Of a stretch of DNA of 22,183 nucleotides, positions 12,293 to 20,309 are shown one piece after another. Position 1 is the stretch's first letter. Each line of letters begins with the position of its first letter. The notes under the pieces are model-generated. The model made no database searches. It was not told the origin of the DNA and saw only the letters and a program-made list of their open reading frames with translations. Made by a program: the position numbers and the translations under genes. The stretch spans positions 1-22,183 of the IMG/VR virus record IMGVR_UViG_3300044591_000539; one strand, given 5' to 3'. The DNA comes from a virus.

Positions 12293-13183
12293 TCAGAGTT
12301 CGTCCTGCAGCAAGCGGCCTATGCCTGATTCTAGGTCTAGCGCACTGGTATCCTCCTGAAGTAGCAGACTTCCGGCGATGCTGCCGCCTGTGCTGTAACG
12401 CAGTTGGATTTGCCCAGTCGTCACAAACTCGATCTGGGATTGCACAGCTGTGCCAGCCTCAAACGAAATGCCGACGTTGGTGATCAGACCATCAATCAAG
12501 TAGTACAGCTGGCTGTCGTCAGTCTCAGCAGGACCAGTAGCTGCAGACTCATCCACGCGCTTTAAGGTCAGCGCGGCGCTGAAGTTACTGCCGAGTTGCT
12601 GGCGCAGGATCAAATGGTGGATGTACTGAGCCGCTTCAAAGTCGCCGTTTTCACCAAAGTCCCAGAAGCAGGTGATGCGTCCGCTGCCTGAGATTTGCCC
12701 GCTGACTTGGCTGACAAACTCCTCGCCCAACACGCTGGCATCCAGGGCAGTCCGCTGATTGCTCAGCTCGTAGGACACCACCTCTCCTAAGGTCCGGTAG
12801 CCGCCACTGGTAACGGCAACTGAAATTGTGTAGCTGGTGCTCGGTGTTGCCAGCACTACAGCGTCATCAACATCACCCTTAAGTGCAGCGCCCCAGGTCT
12901 TGAACAGGCGCAAACCTCCAGCTGCATCGACGTTTACGTACCACGCGCCGGTGCTGGTTACGCCTGGCGGTGTAAAACCTGCTGCGTCGATAAAGTCGAG
13001 GTTGCCGCCACCGACGCGGGTGATCTGCAGGTAATCGCCCGTAATAAATGTGTCGTTTGGGAAGTCGAAACTAAAGCGTTTCTGCGCGACGTTTACATCG
13101 GCAGGATCCAGCGTGGAGGTATAAGTGCTCGCTCCAGTGCGTTGGATGGAGACAAGCCCGGAGTTGCCGAGATAAACCGCCAT
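12293..13183 (-). CDS. Tail tube-like protein with extra domain (296 aa)
   Basis: The N-terminus (MAVYLGNSGLVSIQRTGAST) and a central YELSNQRTALDASVLGEEFV, then SGSGRITCFWDFG and YIHHLILRQQLG, parallel the major tail protein at 19487-20233 and the 141-aa neighbour. Like the major tail protein, it has an additional strand-rich region near the N-terminus (GDYLQITRVGG, GAWYVNVDAAGGLRLFKTWG) before the tube-like core. I infer a tube-fold tail component located distal to the tape measure, possibly a tip ring or tube decoration. The C-terminal tail (LLLQEDTSALDLESGIGRLL) is acidic. The gene overlaps its upstream neighbour by 1 nt. Confidence 0.6.
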   Translation of the reverse strand: MAVYLGNSGLVSIQRTGASTYTSTLDPADVNVAQKRFSFDFPNDTFITGDYLQITRVGGGNLDFIDAAGFTPPGVTSTGAWYVNVDAAGGLRLFKTWGAALKGDVDDAVVLATPSTSYTISVAVTSGGYRTLGEVVSYELSNQRTALDASVLGEEFVSQVSGQISGSGRITCFWDFGENGDFEAAQYIHHLILRQQLGSNFSAALTLKRVDESAATGPAETDDSQLYYLIDGLITNVGISFEAGTAVQSQIEFVTTGQIQLRYSTGGSIAGSLLLQEDTSALDLESGIGRLLQDEL

Positions 13184-13608
13184 TACGCCGACCCCATTGT
13201 TGCGGTAGTAAGTCCGCCGTTGACTTGGAAAGCCAGGTTGACGCTAACCAGATCGCCGGTTGTAACTGCAATATCGGCTTGTGTGAACAGTACTGCCGCC
13301 TCAATTACACGATCATCCGCCAGCTTCAAACGCAGAGTTTGCGTTGCTGTCGGTGTTGTTGCACTGGTGCGGATGATGTTCTGGAGCATGGACGCCATCT
13401 CTAGGGCGCCGCTGTCATTTTCGTAGTACAAAGCAGTGCAGCTGCCGGTGTAGTTCTGGCGTCCGTAAATAAATTTCTGGGCAGTGTCGCCGGTTGTGGT
13501 GACGTTCAGGGTTTCAACGCTGCCGGTGATGCTCCAGTTGCGGACTTTGGCGACTTGCGTGCCACCGACAAAAAGGGAGCCGTTGGCGCCTGTGTAGTAC
13601 GTGGCCAT
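13183..13608 (-). CDS. Tail tube-like protein (141 aa)
   Basis: The short product begins MATYYTGANGSLFVGGTQVA and contains KVRNWSITGSVETLNVTTTG followed by YTGSCTALYY. This has the same pattern as the major tail protein (SVREWSFEITRSEIDVTTIG, then GSGSATVYTTDDD). The C-terminal QADIAVTTGDLVSVNLAFQV fits the last strands of a tail-tube fold. It is therefore probably a minimal tube-fold protein, shorter than the other two. Position in the tail-tip cluster suggests an accessory ring rather than the main tube. Both ends overlap neighbours by 1 nt. Confidence 0.65.
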   Translation of the reverse strand: MATYYTGANGSLFVGGTQVAKVRNWSITGSVETLNVTTTGDTAQKFIYGRQNYTGSCTALYYENDSGALEMASMLQNIIRTSATTPTATQTLRLKLADDRVIEAAVLFTQADIAVTTGDLVSVNLAFQVNGGLTTATMGSA

Positions 13609-13982
13609 TACGCGGCAACCCCCAGAAGCTCAACGGAAACGGATTGGTAACCAGGTGGACCGTAAGTGACCTGGGGAGGACCGGCGTAACGCCAAGCGTT
13701 CGTTGCCTCGTTGGTGTAATTGTAGGAGGCCATACCAGCAAAGACAGCCGCTGGGAGGCTGAACGTGCCGTAGGTGGTGCCGTTTGCTGCGTAGTGGTCT
13801 GTGATTGATTTGCCTGATGCCTCAGTCACGTTGTCGAATGTCAGCGACAGGCGTTGACCCACGGTGCGGCTGCCGTGGATGAAGCGGATTTCGATGCCGT
13901 CGAGTGACTGGTACAGCGTTTGCGGACGGACGCCGGGACTCCAAACGCGGGATGTGGGCTGGACTGAAGGGAAGGTAGTCAT
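13608..13982 (-). CDS. Small minor tail protein (124 aa)
   Basis: The product begins MTTFPSVQPTSRVWSPGVRP and has FIHGSRTVGQRLSLTFDNVT, SITDHYAANGTTYGTFSLP and YGPPGYQSVSVELLGVA. The layout (short N-terminal strand with Pro, GQRLSLTF strand, a helix before a HY/NG turn, final hydrophobic strand) recalls lambda gpM-type minor tail proteins, but similarity is at pattern level only. Its position immediately after the tail-tip gene (4-nt ATGA-type overlap) and before two tube-like genes supports a structural tip role. It is not confidently assigned. Confidence 0.55.
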   Translation of the reverse strand: MTTFPSVQPTSRVWSPGVRPQTLYQSLDGIEIRFIHGSRTVGQRLSLTFDNVTEASGKSITDHYAANGTTYGTFSLPAAVFAGMASYNYTNEATNAWRYAGPPQVTYGPPGYQSVSVELLGVAA

Positions 13983-15943
13983 ACGATCACCTCAAATGAT
14001 CCAGAGATGACGCTGTTACTAATGATGCTAGCTCCAGAGCCGTTCAAGGGGAAATGCGTGGCGGAAATGGTGCTGATGCCGGTTTGGTCGTATTCGATGG
14101 AATCAACAAGGTAGTGATTAGTTTCAACACGGGAATCGCCTTCGCTGTTGGTGCGAGTTAGCTGGATAGCGATCAAATCTGTAGGACTTAAATTTGAGCC
14201 ATCCAGTGTGTTGCGAGCGGTCTGAAATGTAATCTTGTGGGTGCTGTATCTGCGTGTCGCAAGGACATACTTAGCAAAAATAGTCGCATGAGAATTTGTA
14301 GTGCAGAACTCAGTCATGTCATATTGCTCTTCTGGCACTGAAGAGGCGTAATCGCTGTAACGCACATTGGCTGTTTTCATGCGTTCAACGCCGCTTTTAC
14401 GGATGCCGCGGAAACTGATAACCAACTGGATTGACTGGCGTTCTTCAGTGCTGAAGTAAGCTTTTTGATATGATCCGGTGATGATCGTGTTGTCGATAGC
14501 ATCGGCTACTGTTTCGGTATCGCTGAACGTTTCTTTTGGCGTAAGTGTGCCAGTGTCAATTGCACCAGCGATTGTCAGCGGAAGCAGCGGCTTCAACCGG
14601 AAAAACCCTGCATCACTGAAAAACGCGCACAAGAACATTGGAGCAACGCTTTGTGCGTACGACATAAAGTTGCTGCCATTGCTAATTACACCGTTGAAAA
14701 ATATGTCGTACACATCGTGGAAGCGGGCTGCTATCGCTACGTCAAAGAACGATACCTGTTGAACGTTGGCTGCGTTTGGATACTTACCTGACTTCTCAAA
14801 AAAGTACAGAACAAGATCGCCAAACTTATTGCTTGAGTTGTATGTGTATGTATACGCTGTATTAGTCGGGTTTAATCTCCACTTATCTACATAAATACCG
14901 TCATCCATAAAAATGTTGAGCTGTTTTAGCTCGGTCGGCGGGCTGTACTCCTTAGTTACGTCATACAGATTTCCTTCGACAACCATAAAGGTAAGATCTG
15001 CGTAAGACGCTTTGCGATCCACGCTGGTCGGAAAGTCGTTTTCTTGGCGGAATTCCACCAAGATGTACGCAGGCTTCGTTGTTTGAGCTACCGCAACGCT
15101 TTGGATGTCGAATGTATGTGTGTACGATCCGGTGGAATAAGTATCGGTAAACAAGCTTGTAGGTGTACCGGCGTTGGTAGTCGTTATAGTGCCAACGGTT
15201 GTGGTGACTCCCGTTAGGTTGTTCGTTCGCCGAACTCTAATGATGTAGGTCTCCAGCAAGGTTGGGAGGGCTACTCCGTCAGGATAAACAGCTAAAACTT
15301 TGATTCTGGCTTCTGTGGAATAGTCGTCTACGGATCTGAACTGGACGTAGCTACCTACTTCCGGCGATAGAGGGTCCAGTAGGATTTTGAAAACATTGTG
15401 GTTACATGAAACATCTGAGAAAGCTATGGGGCAAACCGTGGGGTCATCTGTGTAAACGGTCGCAGCAGTTAGAGTAGTATTTAGAAGTCCTTGCCTAGAA
15501 AGATCGGCTACGTTATTTTTTCCGATATAAAAGTCATCGACAGTAGAAAAGCCGATTGCATGTCCTTGGCTAATTAGGTAGACAAAGGTTTGCGCGAAGT
15601 TTGTTGAGGCGCTATCAACAAGAGGCGGGCTGATCCAAGCGCCTCCTTTGTTATTTTCGCGGCGGCAGAAAACGATTGGAACAGCATCGCCGCTATTGGC
15701 AAATTCTTGCGCTGTGTCTAATTTCTCAAAAGGAATAAGTTTTAGCGACTTACGTAGTTCAACTTGCTTTTGGCGGACTCCTTCCTCTGTGGCTGCTTGT
15801 TTTGCTGGAGCGCGGGAAACATCTGTACTGCGATTGCTATCGGCGTATGGACCGATGCGCAGCTCCATCGCCTCCTCTTTTGAGTAAGACGCGTAGGTGA
15901 TGTATTCTCCCCGTAGGGTATAAGTGGGGTTATCAAGAGACAT
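13979..15943 (-). CDS. Tail tip / host-specificity (J-like) protein
   Basis: This is a 654-aa protein in the position of siphovirus tail-tip proteins, after the tape measure. The segment LIPFEKLDTAQEFANSGDAV, PIVFCRR, GAWISPPLVDS and FAQTFVYLISQGHAIGFS (about residues 69-132) matches the start of gpJ-like hub proteins, which state a path and property and form the tip attachment ring. The middle holds fibronectin-like strands (YIIRVRRTNN, TYSTGSYTHTFDI). The C-terminal half carries a hub-like region (KKAYF-like strands, STHKITFQTARNTLDGSNLS, DLIAIQLTRTNSEG, HYLVDSIEYDQTG). It probably contacts the host envelope. It is shorter than lambda J, so receptor binding is probably shared with the downstream fibres. 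Confidence 0.65.
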   Translation of the reverse strand: MSLDNPTYTLRGEYITYASYSKEEAMELRIGPYADSNRSTDVSRAPAKQAATEEGVRQKQVELRKSLKLIPFEKLDTAQEFANSGDAVPIVFCRRENNKGGAWISPPLVDSASTNFAQTFVYLISQGHAIGFSTVDDFYIGKNNVADLSRQGLLNTTLTAATVYTDDPTVCPIAFSDVSCNHNVFKILLDPLSPEVGSYVQFRSVDDYSTEARIKVLAVYPDGVALPTLLETYIIRVRRTNNLTGVTTTVGTITTTNAGTPTSLFTDTYSTGSYTHTFDIQSVAVAQTTKPAYILVEFRQENDFPTSVDRKASYADLTFMVVEGNLYDVTKEYSPPTELKQLNIFMDDGIYVDKWRLNPTNTAYTYTYNSSNKFGDLVLYFFEKSGKYPNAANVQQVSFFDVAIAARFHDVYDIFFNGVISNGSNFMSYAQSVAPMFLCAFFSDAGFFRLKPLLPLTIAGAIDTGTLTPKETFSDTETVADAIDNTIITGSYQKAYFSTEERQSIQLVISFRGIRKSGVERMKTANVRYSDYASSVPEEQYDMTEFCTTNSHATIFAKYVLATRRYSTHKITFQTARNTLDGSNLSPTDLIAIQLTRTNSEGDSRVETNHYLVDSIEYDQTGISTISATHFPLNGSGASIISNSVISGSFEVIV

Positions 15944-15945
15944 AA

Positions 15946-16422
15946 TTAGCTACTGAGGGATAGCGGACCAAGGATGGTCCATGGTACTTTGCGCCAAGGG
16001 ATATCCCCGTCAATAGCATCTGCGTAAGGACGCGCTGTTACTGTAATTGTGGATATATCTGCTGTAGCCGAAACAGCATTGCCTTGAGCGACAGCAAACG
16101 GATTAAAAGATGTAGGGGCTTCTAGGTTTTCGGCTGCGGACCAGCGATACATAAGAACGTTAAGTGAGTAGCGGTTTGTTATACAGGCATCAACCAGATC
16201 TACGTTTTCGACTGTCGCAGGAAAGGTTATTGTGTAATCGTGGGATGTGCTATTTTTATCGGTTAAAAGATTGGATACCGAGAAAGATCTATAGTCATAT
16301 GTAAGAAAGCCATCGCTAGTGGGGTTGGGAAAGTAGTTTTGGAATAAGTACAGAGGATTTGTGCCTGGTGGTGTCAGATCGGGGTAAATAAGTAAAAAGC
16401 TTGCAATAGCGCGTACTGCCAT
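15946..16422 (-). CDS. Minor tail protein (158 aa)
   Basis: The product begins MAVRAIASFLLIYPDLTPPG and contains SFSVSNLLTDKNSTSHDYTI, TFPATVENVDLVDACITNRY and VLMYRWSAAENLEAPTSF. The hydrophobic DYTITFPATVENVDLVDA strand resembles DUF1833/gpL-type minor tail proteins found between tape measure and tail-tip genes in siphoviruses. No enzymatic motif is present. It abuts the tape measure gene with a 1-nt overlap and precedes the tip protein by 2 nt, so all three should be co-translated. Confidence 0.5.
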   Translation of the reverse strand: MAVRAIASFLLIYPDLTPPGTNPLYLFQNYFPNPTSDGFLTYDYRSFSVSNLLTDKNSTSHDYTITFPATVENVDLVDACITNRYSLNVLMYRWSAAENLEAPTSFNPFAVAQGNAVSATADISTITVTARPYADAIDGDIPWRKVPWTILGPLSLSS

Positions 16423-18794
16423 CAGCGTGCTCCGACGGAACGGCGGATGCCACCATTTTTACGCATAGCGGACAGGGCCATTTCAGCACCACGGCGGCTG
16501 GCAGCCTGCATACCAGCGACAAAATCGCGTTGGCTGACGTAGTTGCTGCCGTTCATGTTCATGACGGGGCCTGTGGTCACGTTAATCATGGGGTTGATGC
16601 TTGTCGAGCCCATGTCACCGCCGGGTGCTCCAGCAGTGTTGCCGCCTGGGATGACAGAATCGCCACGCTGACCGGATGCGTAGCGTGCCATGGCGGCGCT
16701 CATCTTGCTGGCGGGGATGACGTATTCGGACTCGCCACCTTCACCGATCACGGCATTAGTGGGTCCTGTGACGTAGCCGCCTTGGGCGTAGGCAGCTGGC
16801 GCGGGACCGGGATTGGCGCCTTGTCGGGCAGCATTAAGTCGCATTTGCTCGTTCACGGCCATGCGAATCTGGGATGCTGCGCTAGCGGCTTGGGCAGCTA
16901 CGTTGCTCATGGCCTGCGCCATGATGTATGTTTTTTCTGTACCTACTTCAATAACACCCACAATTTGCTGGGCCTGGTTTGTTGTAAGCAGAGCCTCTTC
17001 TTTCACAACACGCAGTGATTCAGAAAGCAGTCGAGCTTGTTCTTGACTCAGCCTTATTTCTTCGCTAACAAGCTTTTGCTGTAACGCGGTTTCAGCTGCA
17101 AGCAACTTTCCGCGTAACTGAGCTTCAGCTGTTTGCTTTTGATATTCGCCGATAAGTTTTTGCGCCTGTAATTGTTCCTGTACTTTTGTGATTGCCTGCC
17201 CGTTAGCGTCTACAGCTTCCTTCGTAGTGTCTTTGATTTGAGCAAGTAGAGCAGATCGCGTTTGTTCATCTTTTTGTGCGAGGGCAGCTAATTCAGCTTC
17301 TTTACCCCTTACAACAAGTTTATCGTTAAGAATTTGCAGCTCCTGTAGCTCAATCTGTAGCTTGCGCTCTGCTGCAGCGATGCTCTCTAGCTGCTGCTGG
17401 TACTCGATCTGTGCTGTTTGTACTGCATTATTAAACAGAGCAATAGCAATATCTAAGCGCTTTTGTTGTGTTGTGGCGAACTCGTAAGCTCGTTCCAGTC
17501 GTGTTTTGTCGAGATCGACAAGGGCTTTTTCGGCCTCGTAACGTGCATTGGCTACAGACAATCCTCTGTCTACAGAAGCTTGTTCAGCTTCTATACGTTT
17601 ACGTGATTCGTTAGTAAGCTCGGAGTAAGCCTCTTTTAACTCTTGAGCTAATTTTTTAGCTTGTTTTGAAATTTCTAGTAGTTTTTCTTCTTGTGTGAGT
17701 GTTTTAGTCCTTGTTGAGTATTCTTTTTCTTTTTCCGCGTTTATCTGGCGCTGCTGTTCCACGATCTTGCTGTTGAGTTCAAATACTTTTTGTGGGTCGC
17801 CTCCTGCAAAACCGGGCCTGTTCGCCTGCTCACGCTGTTTCACAAGGGATTGCTGGCGCGGATCTTGCGAGGTGAGACCTTGGCGTAGTAGAACGTTATA
17901 TTCGATAGCGGCAGTCAGGGCCTTAAGTATTCCAGAGCTGTTTATCAAGCTTGCGACACTCGCCTGCATTTGTGTCATAGCTTGCACAAATACCGAGCCT
18001 AGTTGTGCGCTGTCCTCACCAAAAGTTTTTAGTGCTTCTGTGCCGGATACGCCTACAAGTCTGTTTAATTCTTCTGTGGCTACAGCAAGAGCCTCTTGGG
18101 ACATTTTCAGTTCTTCTAGTTTTGTAATGTATTGACCTGCACTTGTAGTTACTCCGCCTAAAGCTGAAACAAGTACATCGAAGTCGGCGGTAACTGGATC
18201 TAAAGCTGCTCCAATCTTTCCGGCTCCAGAGACAAAGTTGTCAATGATTCCGCCGATGGCGCCTCCAAGGATCTGGCCGCCGAAGCCTGTGCCGACGAAA
18301 GAGCCAGCAAGAGAGCCAAGGACTTCTCCGGCGCCGCCTCCAAATAGCAGCGGGAAGCCAACACCAAGTGCAATATTTTCAAGGCGGCTACCTACTCCAC
18401 CTCCACCTTTACTAGCTGCAGGTGGCAATTTTGGTCCTTGAACACCTACACCAGCATTAGCTGTGGGGATGATTCGTCTTTGAGATACTTCAGCTTCTTT
18501 GATTAGTTTATTTAAGCGTTCTTGTACCGCTACTTGATTGCGTTTAGCTGCTACTAGATCTTGGACAGCTTTAAGTTCTTCCTGAGAGCCGATGGCTGCT
18601 TTATTGATATTTTGCCATGCTTTTTGTAGTTGTGCGTTGTATGTGTTTATGTTTTGGACATTAAACCCCTGCTCAATTTTCTTAGTGTTCAGTAAATCTA
18701 CTGTTTTGCTTACTTGGTTTAAGGACTTCTGCAGCGTGCCAAGTTGGCCAATGCCTACAACGCCTATTTGGATTTCTGCGCGGTAGGAGGCCAC
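16422..18794 (-). CDS. Tail tape measure protein
   Basis: The 790-aa product is helical and coiled-coil over most of its length (QVAVQERLNKLIKEAEVSQR, then about residues 300-620 rich in Gln/Glu/Lys/Ala). A Gly-rich hydrophobic segment lies near residues 129-197 (NIALGVGFPLLFGGG, VLGSLAGSFVGTGFGG), typical of tape measures that insert into the host membrane during ejection. The C-terminus has AYAQGGYVTGPTNAVIGEGG, SEYVIPASKM and MARYASGQ, common in this family. It determines tail length: at about 0.15 nm per residue it predicts a tail near 115-120 nm. The start is GTG (no in-frame ATG after the upstream stop) and no Shine-Dalgarno sequence is visible. Confidence 0.93.
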   Translation of the reverse strand: MASYRAEIQIGVVGIGQLGTLQKSLNQVSKTVDLLNTKKIEQGFNVQNINTYNAQLQKAWQNINKAAIGSQEELKAVQDLVAAKRNQVAVQERLNKLIKEAEVSQRRIIPTANAGVGVQGPKLPPAASKGGGGVGSRLENIALGVGFPLLFGGGAGEVLGSLAGSFVGTGFGGQILGGAIGGIIDNFVSGAGKIGAALDPVTADFDVLVSALGGVTTSAGQYITKLEELKMSQEALAVATEELNRLVGVSGTEALKTFGEDSAQLGSVFVQAMTQMQASVASLINSSGILKALTAAIEYNVLLRQGLTSQDPRQQSLVKQREQANRPGFAGGDPQKVFELNSKIVEQQRQINAEKEKEYSTRTKTLTQEEKLLEISKQAKKLAQELKEAYSELTNESRKRIEAEQASVDRGLSVANARYEAEKALVDLDKTRLERAYEFATTQQKRLDIAIALFNNAVQTAQIEYQQQLESIAAAERKLQIELQELQILNDKLVVRGKEAELAALAQKDEQTRSALLAQIKDTTKEAVDANGQAITKVQEQLQAQKLIGEYQKQTAEAQLRGKLLAAETALQQKLVSEEIRLSQEQARLLSESLRVVKEEALLTTNQAQQIVGVIEVGTEKTYIMAQAMSNVAAQAASAASQIRMAVNEQMRLNAARQGANPGPAPAAYAQGGYVTGPTNAVIGEGGESEYVIPASKMSAAMARYASGQRGDSVIPGGNTAGAPGGDMGSTSINPMINVTTGPVMNMNGSNYVSQRDFVAGMQAASRRGAEMALSAMRKNGGIRRSVGAR

Positions 18795-18836
18795 AGCAAG
18801 ATCGAAACTTGTGGTACTTCAGTTTACGAGGTAAAT

Positions 18837-18856
18837 GCCGCCGGGTTAGCGGCGGC
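18837..18856 (-). other. GC hairpin at the end of the chaperone gene
   Basis: GCCGCC (18837-18842) and GGCGGC (18851-18856) form a 6-bp stem around the stop codon of the T-like reading frame, in the 51-nt gap before the tape measure GTG. On the minus strand it is followed by ATTTACC and not a T tract. It is a candidate for mRNA processing or for tuning tape measure translation rather than termination. Confidence 0.3.
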
Positions 18857-19067
18857 CGCGTTTGGCTTTTTCGTAGGCTTTGCGTTCCTCGTCGGCTTGG
18901 ATGCTGAAGTAGGCGTTCCAGCCAAGAATTTCCGTGTCGGTCATTCGGCTGCGCAGTTCGTTCAGCGTCACGCCCAGTTCCTTTGCCACGTAGAACTGGA
19001 GCATGAGGTAGCCATCCTTGCGGAGCTGGTCCTCAAGTGCTTTTGGTGTCCAGCTCCTCCGAATCAT
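18846..19067 (-). CDS. Tail assembly chaperone T-like frame (read by frameshift)
   Basis: Siphovirus tail chaperones are usually made as G and as a G-T fusion by ribosomal frameshifting. This frame overlaps the end of G and contains LEDQLRKDGYLMLQFYVAKE, LGVTLNELRSRMTDTEILGW and ERKAYEKAKRGRR, a helical, basic-tailed T-type domain. The frame has an ATG at 19067 but no Shine-Dalgarno sequence, and its first 9 codons run antiphase to G. More likely it is entered at the CCAAAAG of 19046-19040: a +1 slip (or -2) joins Lys114 of G to Ala at 19040, giving a 178-aa G-T protein. Such fusions scaffold tail tube assembly on the tape measure. Confidence 0.7.
   Translation of the reverse strand: MIRRSWTPKALEDQLRKDGYLMLQFYVAKELGVTLNELRSRMTDTEILGWNAYFSIQADEERKAYEKAKRGRR
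19022..19057 (-). other. Inverted repeat enclosing the slippery site
   Basis: Two perfect 8-bp arms, GGAGCTGG (minus, 19057-19050) and CCAGCTCC (19029-19022), are separated by 20 nt. The CCAAAAG slip site and the stop codon of G lie in or at the edge of that loop. A Shine-Dalgarno-like GGAGGAG ends 9 nt before the AAAA. Together these features suggest a programmed frameshift cassette between the G and T frames. Confidence 0.5.
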
Positions 19068-19383
19068 CGGTCAGGATCGCCAGCATCAAGGATTGGAGAT
19101 CTTTGTCCTTGACTTCGTTCTTCAAAATGTCGATTTCGCCGGGCTTGAACAGCTTGGCGCCGTTCTCGTCGCAAGCCTTGCTGATCAGGAGTTGCAGTGC
19201 GAAGGCGGTGGCATCGTCGGACTTGGCTTGCTTTTGGGCGCGTTCGCGCTCGGCCATCGTCAACGGGGTTACCCACATCTCGAATACAGATCCATCGCTA
19301 AGCTCCACTTCTTTTTTGGAGGGCTCCAGGTTGGCTGCTTTGCGCAGACGATCCAGGGCACTCATTGCAGTTGCGGCGGGCAT
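19033..19383 (-). CDS. Tail assembly chaperone G-like
   Basis: The 116-aa product has the usual gpG-type architecture: a short N-terminal helix (MSALDRLRKAANLEPSKKEV), a strand pair (VELSDGSVFEMWVTPLTMAE) and helices (ALQLLISKACDENG, FKPGEIDILKNEV, LQSLMLAILTD). It lies between the major tail protein and the tape measure, the canonical chaperone position, and overlaps the T-like frame by 35 nt. Met7 (19365) is an alternative start. It would bind the tape measure and recruit tube subunits during assembly. The terminator of the tail protein lies upstream, so transcription of this gene comes from readthrough or a promoter in 19384-19428. Confidence 0.75.
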   Translation of the reverse strand: MPAATAMSALDRLRKAANLEPSKKEVELSDGSVFEMWVTPLTMAERERAQKQAKSDDATAFALQLLISKACDENGAKLFKPGEIDILKNEVKDKDLQSLMLAILTDDSEELDTKST

Positions 19384-19428
19384 AAAACTTGCAGCCTGTT
19401 ACGGCAATAGTGTAGCGGAGTAGAAATG

Positions 19429-19460
19429 AAAAACCCCAGCCCGGTTAGGGACTGGGGGTT
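19429..19460 (-). terminator. Intrinsic terminator after the major tail protein
   Basis: On the minus strand, CCCC-AG-(T bulge)-CCC pairs with GGG-CT-GGGG across the 5-nt loop TAACC, and is followed immediately by five T residues (19433-19429). This is a complete rho-independent terminator 27 nt downstream of the major tail protein stop. It probably limits transcription of the following chaperone and tape measure genes relative to the tube subunit. Confidence 0.85.
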
Positions 19461-19486
19461 GCTGAACTGACTGCAGTAGCAGACTA

Positions 19487-20233
19487 TCAGGACTTCGAGA
19501 GGTCGAAGGTAGGGGCGGCGCTGGGGCGGAAGGCGATTTCCACGCTCTGGCCGTCGTCGGGGTTCACGGTGAGGCTGGCCGAGGTCAGAATCACGGGAAC
19601 CGTGATCGAGCGGCTGGTGGTGTCGTTCACCGTGCCAGCGGCAACAATGCGGTCGATATAGAGCTTCATGGTCGCCCCAGCCTGGGTGGCTTGGATGACG
19701 TCCTCGATCATGCGGCTGGAGAGATTGGTGTCGTCATCGGTGGTATATACCGTGGCGGAACCGGAGCCGTCGGCGAAGCCGGTGATGTAGCTGCGGAAGG
19801 GGGCGTATTGGCCAACTTCTTGGCCGATGGTGGTGACGTCGATTTCCGAGCGGGTGATCTCAAAGCTCCACTCACGCACGCTGCCCACAACTGCGGGGGC
19901 GGTGTAGGTGATGCTGGCAAAGCCTGCGCCGAAGCCCGTAGGTGCAGCGGTTGCGGTTACGGCGCTGCCACCTGCGGTGGAGCTAAGGGTCATGATGCCG
20001 GTCGAGGCTACGTAAGTCTTGACGAAATACGCGCCAGCGGGAATTGCGTTGGTGGTCGTTGCGCCTACGGGGTAGGCCAGGGTCACAGGATCGTTGACCT
20101 TGAAGCCGAGATAGGAGCCGACAGTGATGTTGGAGCCAGTGGTGGGAAATGCACCAGCGGCGAGGGTGGTGACAGAAGTGCCGGCAGGGGTGTAGTACAG
20201 GGCGCCGGAAGTGCCCGACAGAACGGTGGCCAT
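19487..20233 (-). CDS. Major tail tube protein
   Basis: The 248-aa product is beta-rich and low in Cys/His, as expected for a tail tube subunit. After an N-terminal MATVLSGTSGALYYTPAGTS it has an inserted strand region (GSYLGFKVNDPVTLAY, GAYFVKTYVASTGIMTLSS), then the tube-like core SVREWSFEITRSEIDVTTIG, SYITGFADGSGSATVYTTDD, RMIEDVIQATQAGATMKLYI and PVILTSASLTVNPDDG. It stacks as hexameric rings around the tape measure. The gene has its own candidate promoter region upstream (76 nt) and a strong terminator downstream, which matches the high copy number required. The ATG follows AGGTAACTACCG. Confidence 0.85.
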   Translation of the reverse strand: MATVLSGTSGALYYTPAGTSVTTLAAGAFPTTGSNITVGSYLGFKVNDPVTLAYPVGATTTNAIPAGAYFVKTYVASTGIMTLSSTAGGSAVTATAAPTGFGAGFASITYTAPAVVGSVREWSFEITRSEIDVTTIGQEVGQYAPFRSYITGFADGSGSATVYTTDDDTNLSSRMIEDVIQATQAGATMKLYIDRIVAAGTVNDTTSRSITVPVILTSASLTVNPDDGQSVEIAFRPSAAPTFDLSKS

Positions 20234-20309
20234 CGGTAGTTACCTATGGGTGGACAATGTTGCGGGCACAGCCCGGCTTAATACAGGTTAGCTCCAGTGC
20301 AGTTCAGTA
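20234..20309 (-). promoter_or_regulatory. Candidate promoter and repeats before major tail protein
   Basis: This 76-nt gap is one of the few in the late arm. On the minus strand TATTAA (20283-20278) is spaced 17 nt from TGAACT (20306-20301), a weak -35. An 8-bp inverted repeat, CTTAATAC/GTATTAAG (20277-20284 and 20307-20314), encloses the region, and CGGGC-TGT-GCCCG makes a small stem nearer the start. The -10-like element lies in one arm of the repeat, so an operator overlapping a promoter is possible. Confidence 0.4.

Noticed and set aside
16530-17018. 162-aa + strand ORF antisense to the tape measure
   Set aside because: His/Gly/Ala-rich composition with no domain; it lies entirely inside the well-supported tape measure gene.
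19691-20239. 182-aa + strand Gly-rich ORF antisense to the major tail protein
   Set aside because: Low-complexity product of a GC-rich opposite strand; the tail tube frame is clearly the coding one.
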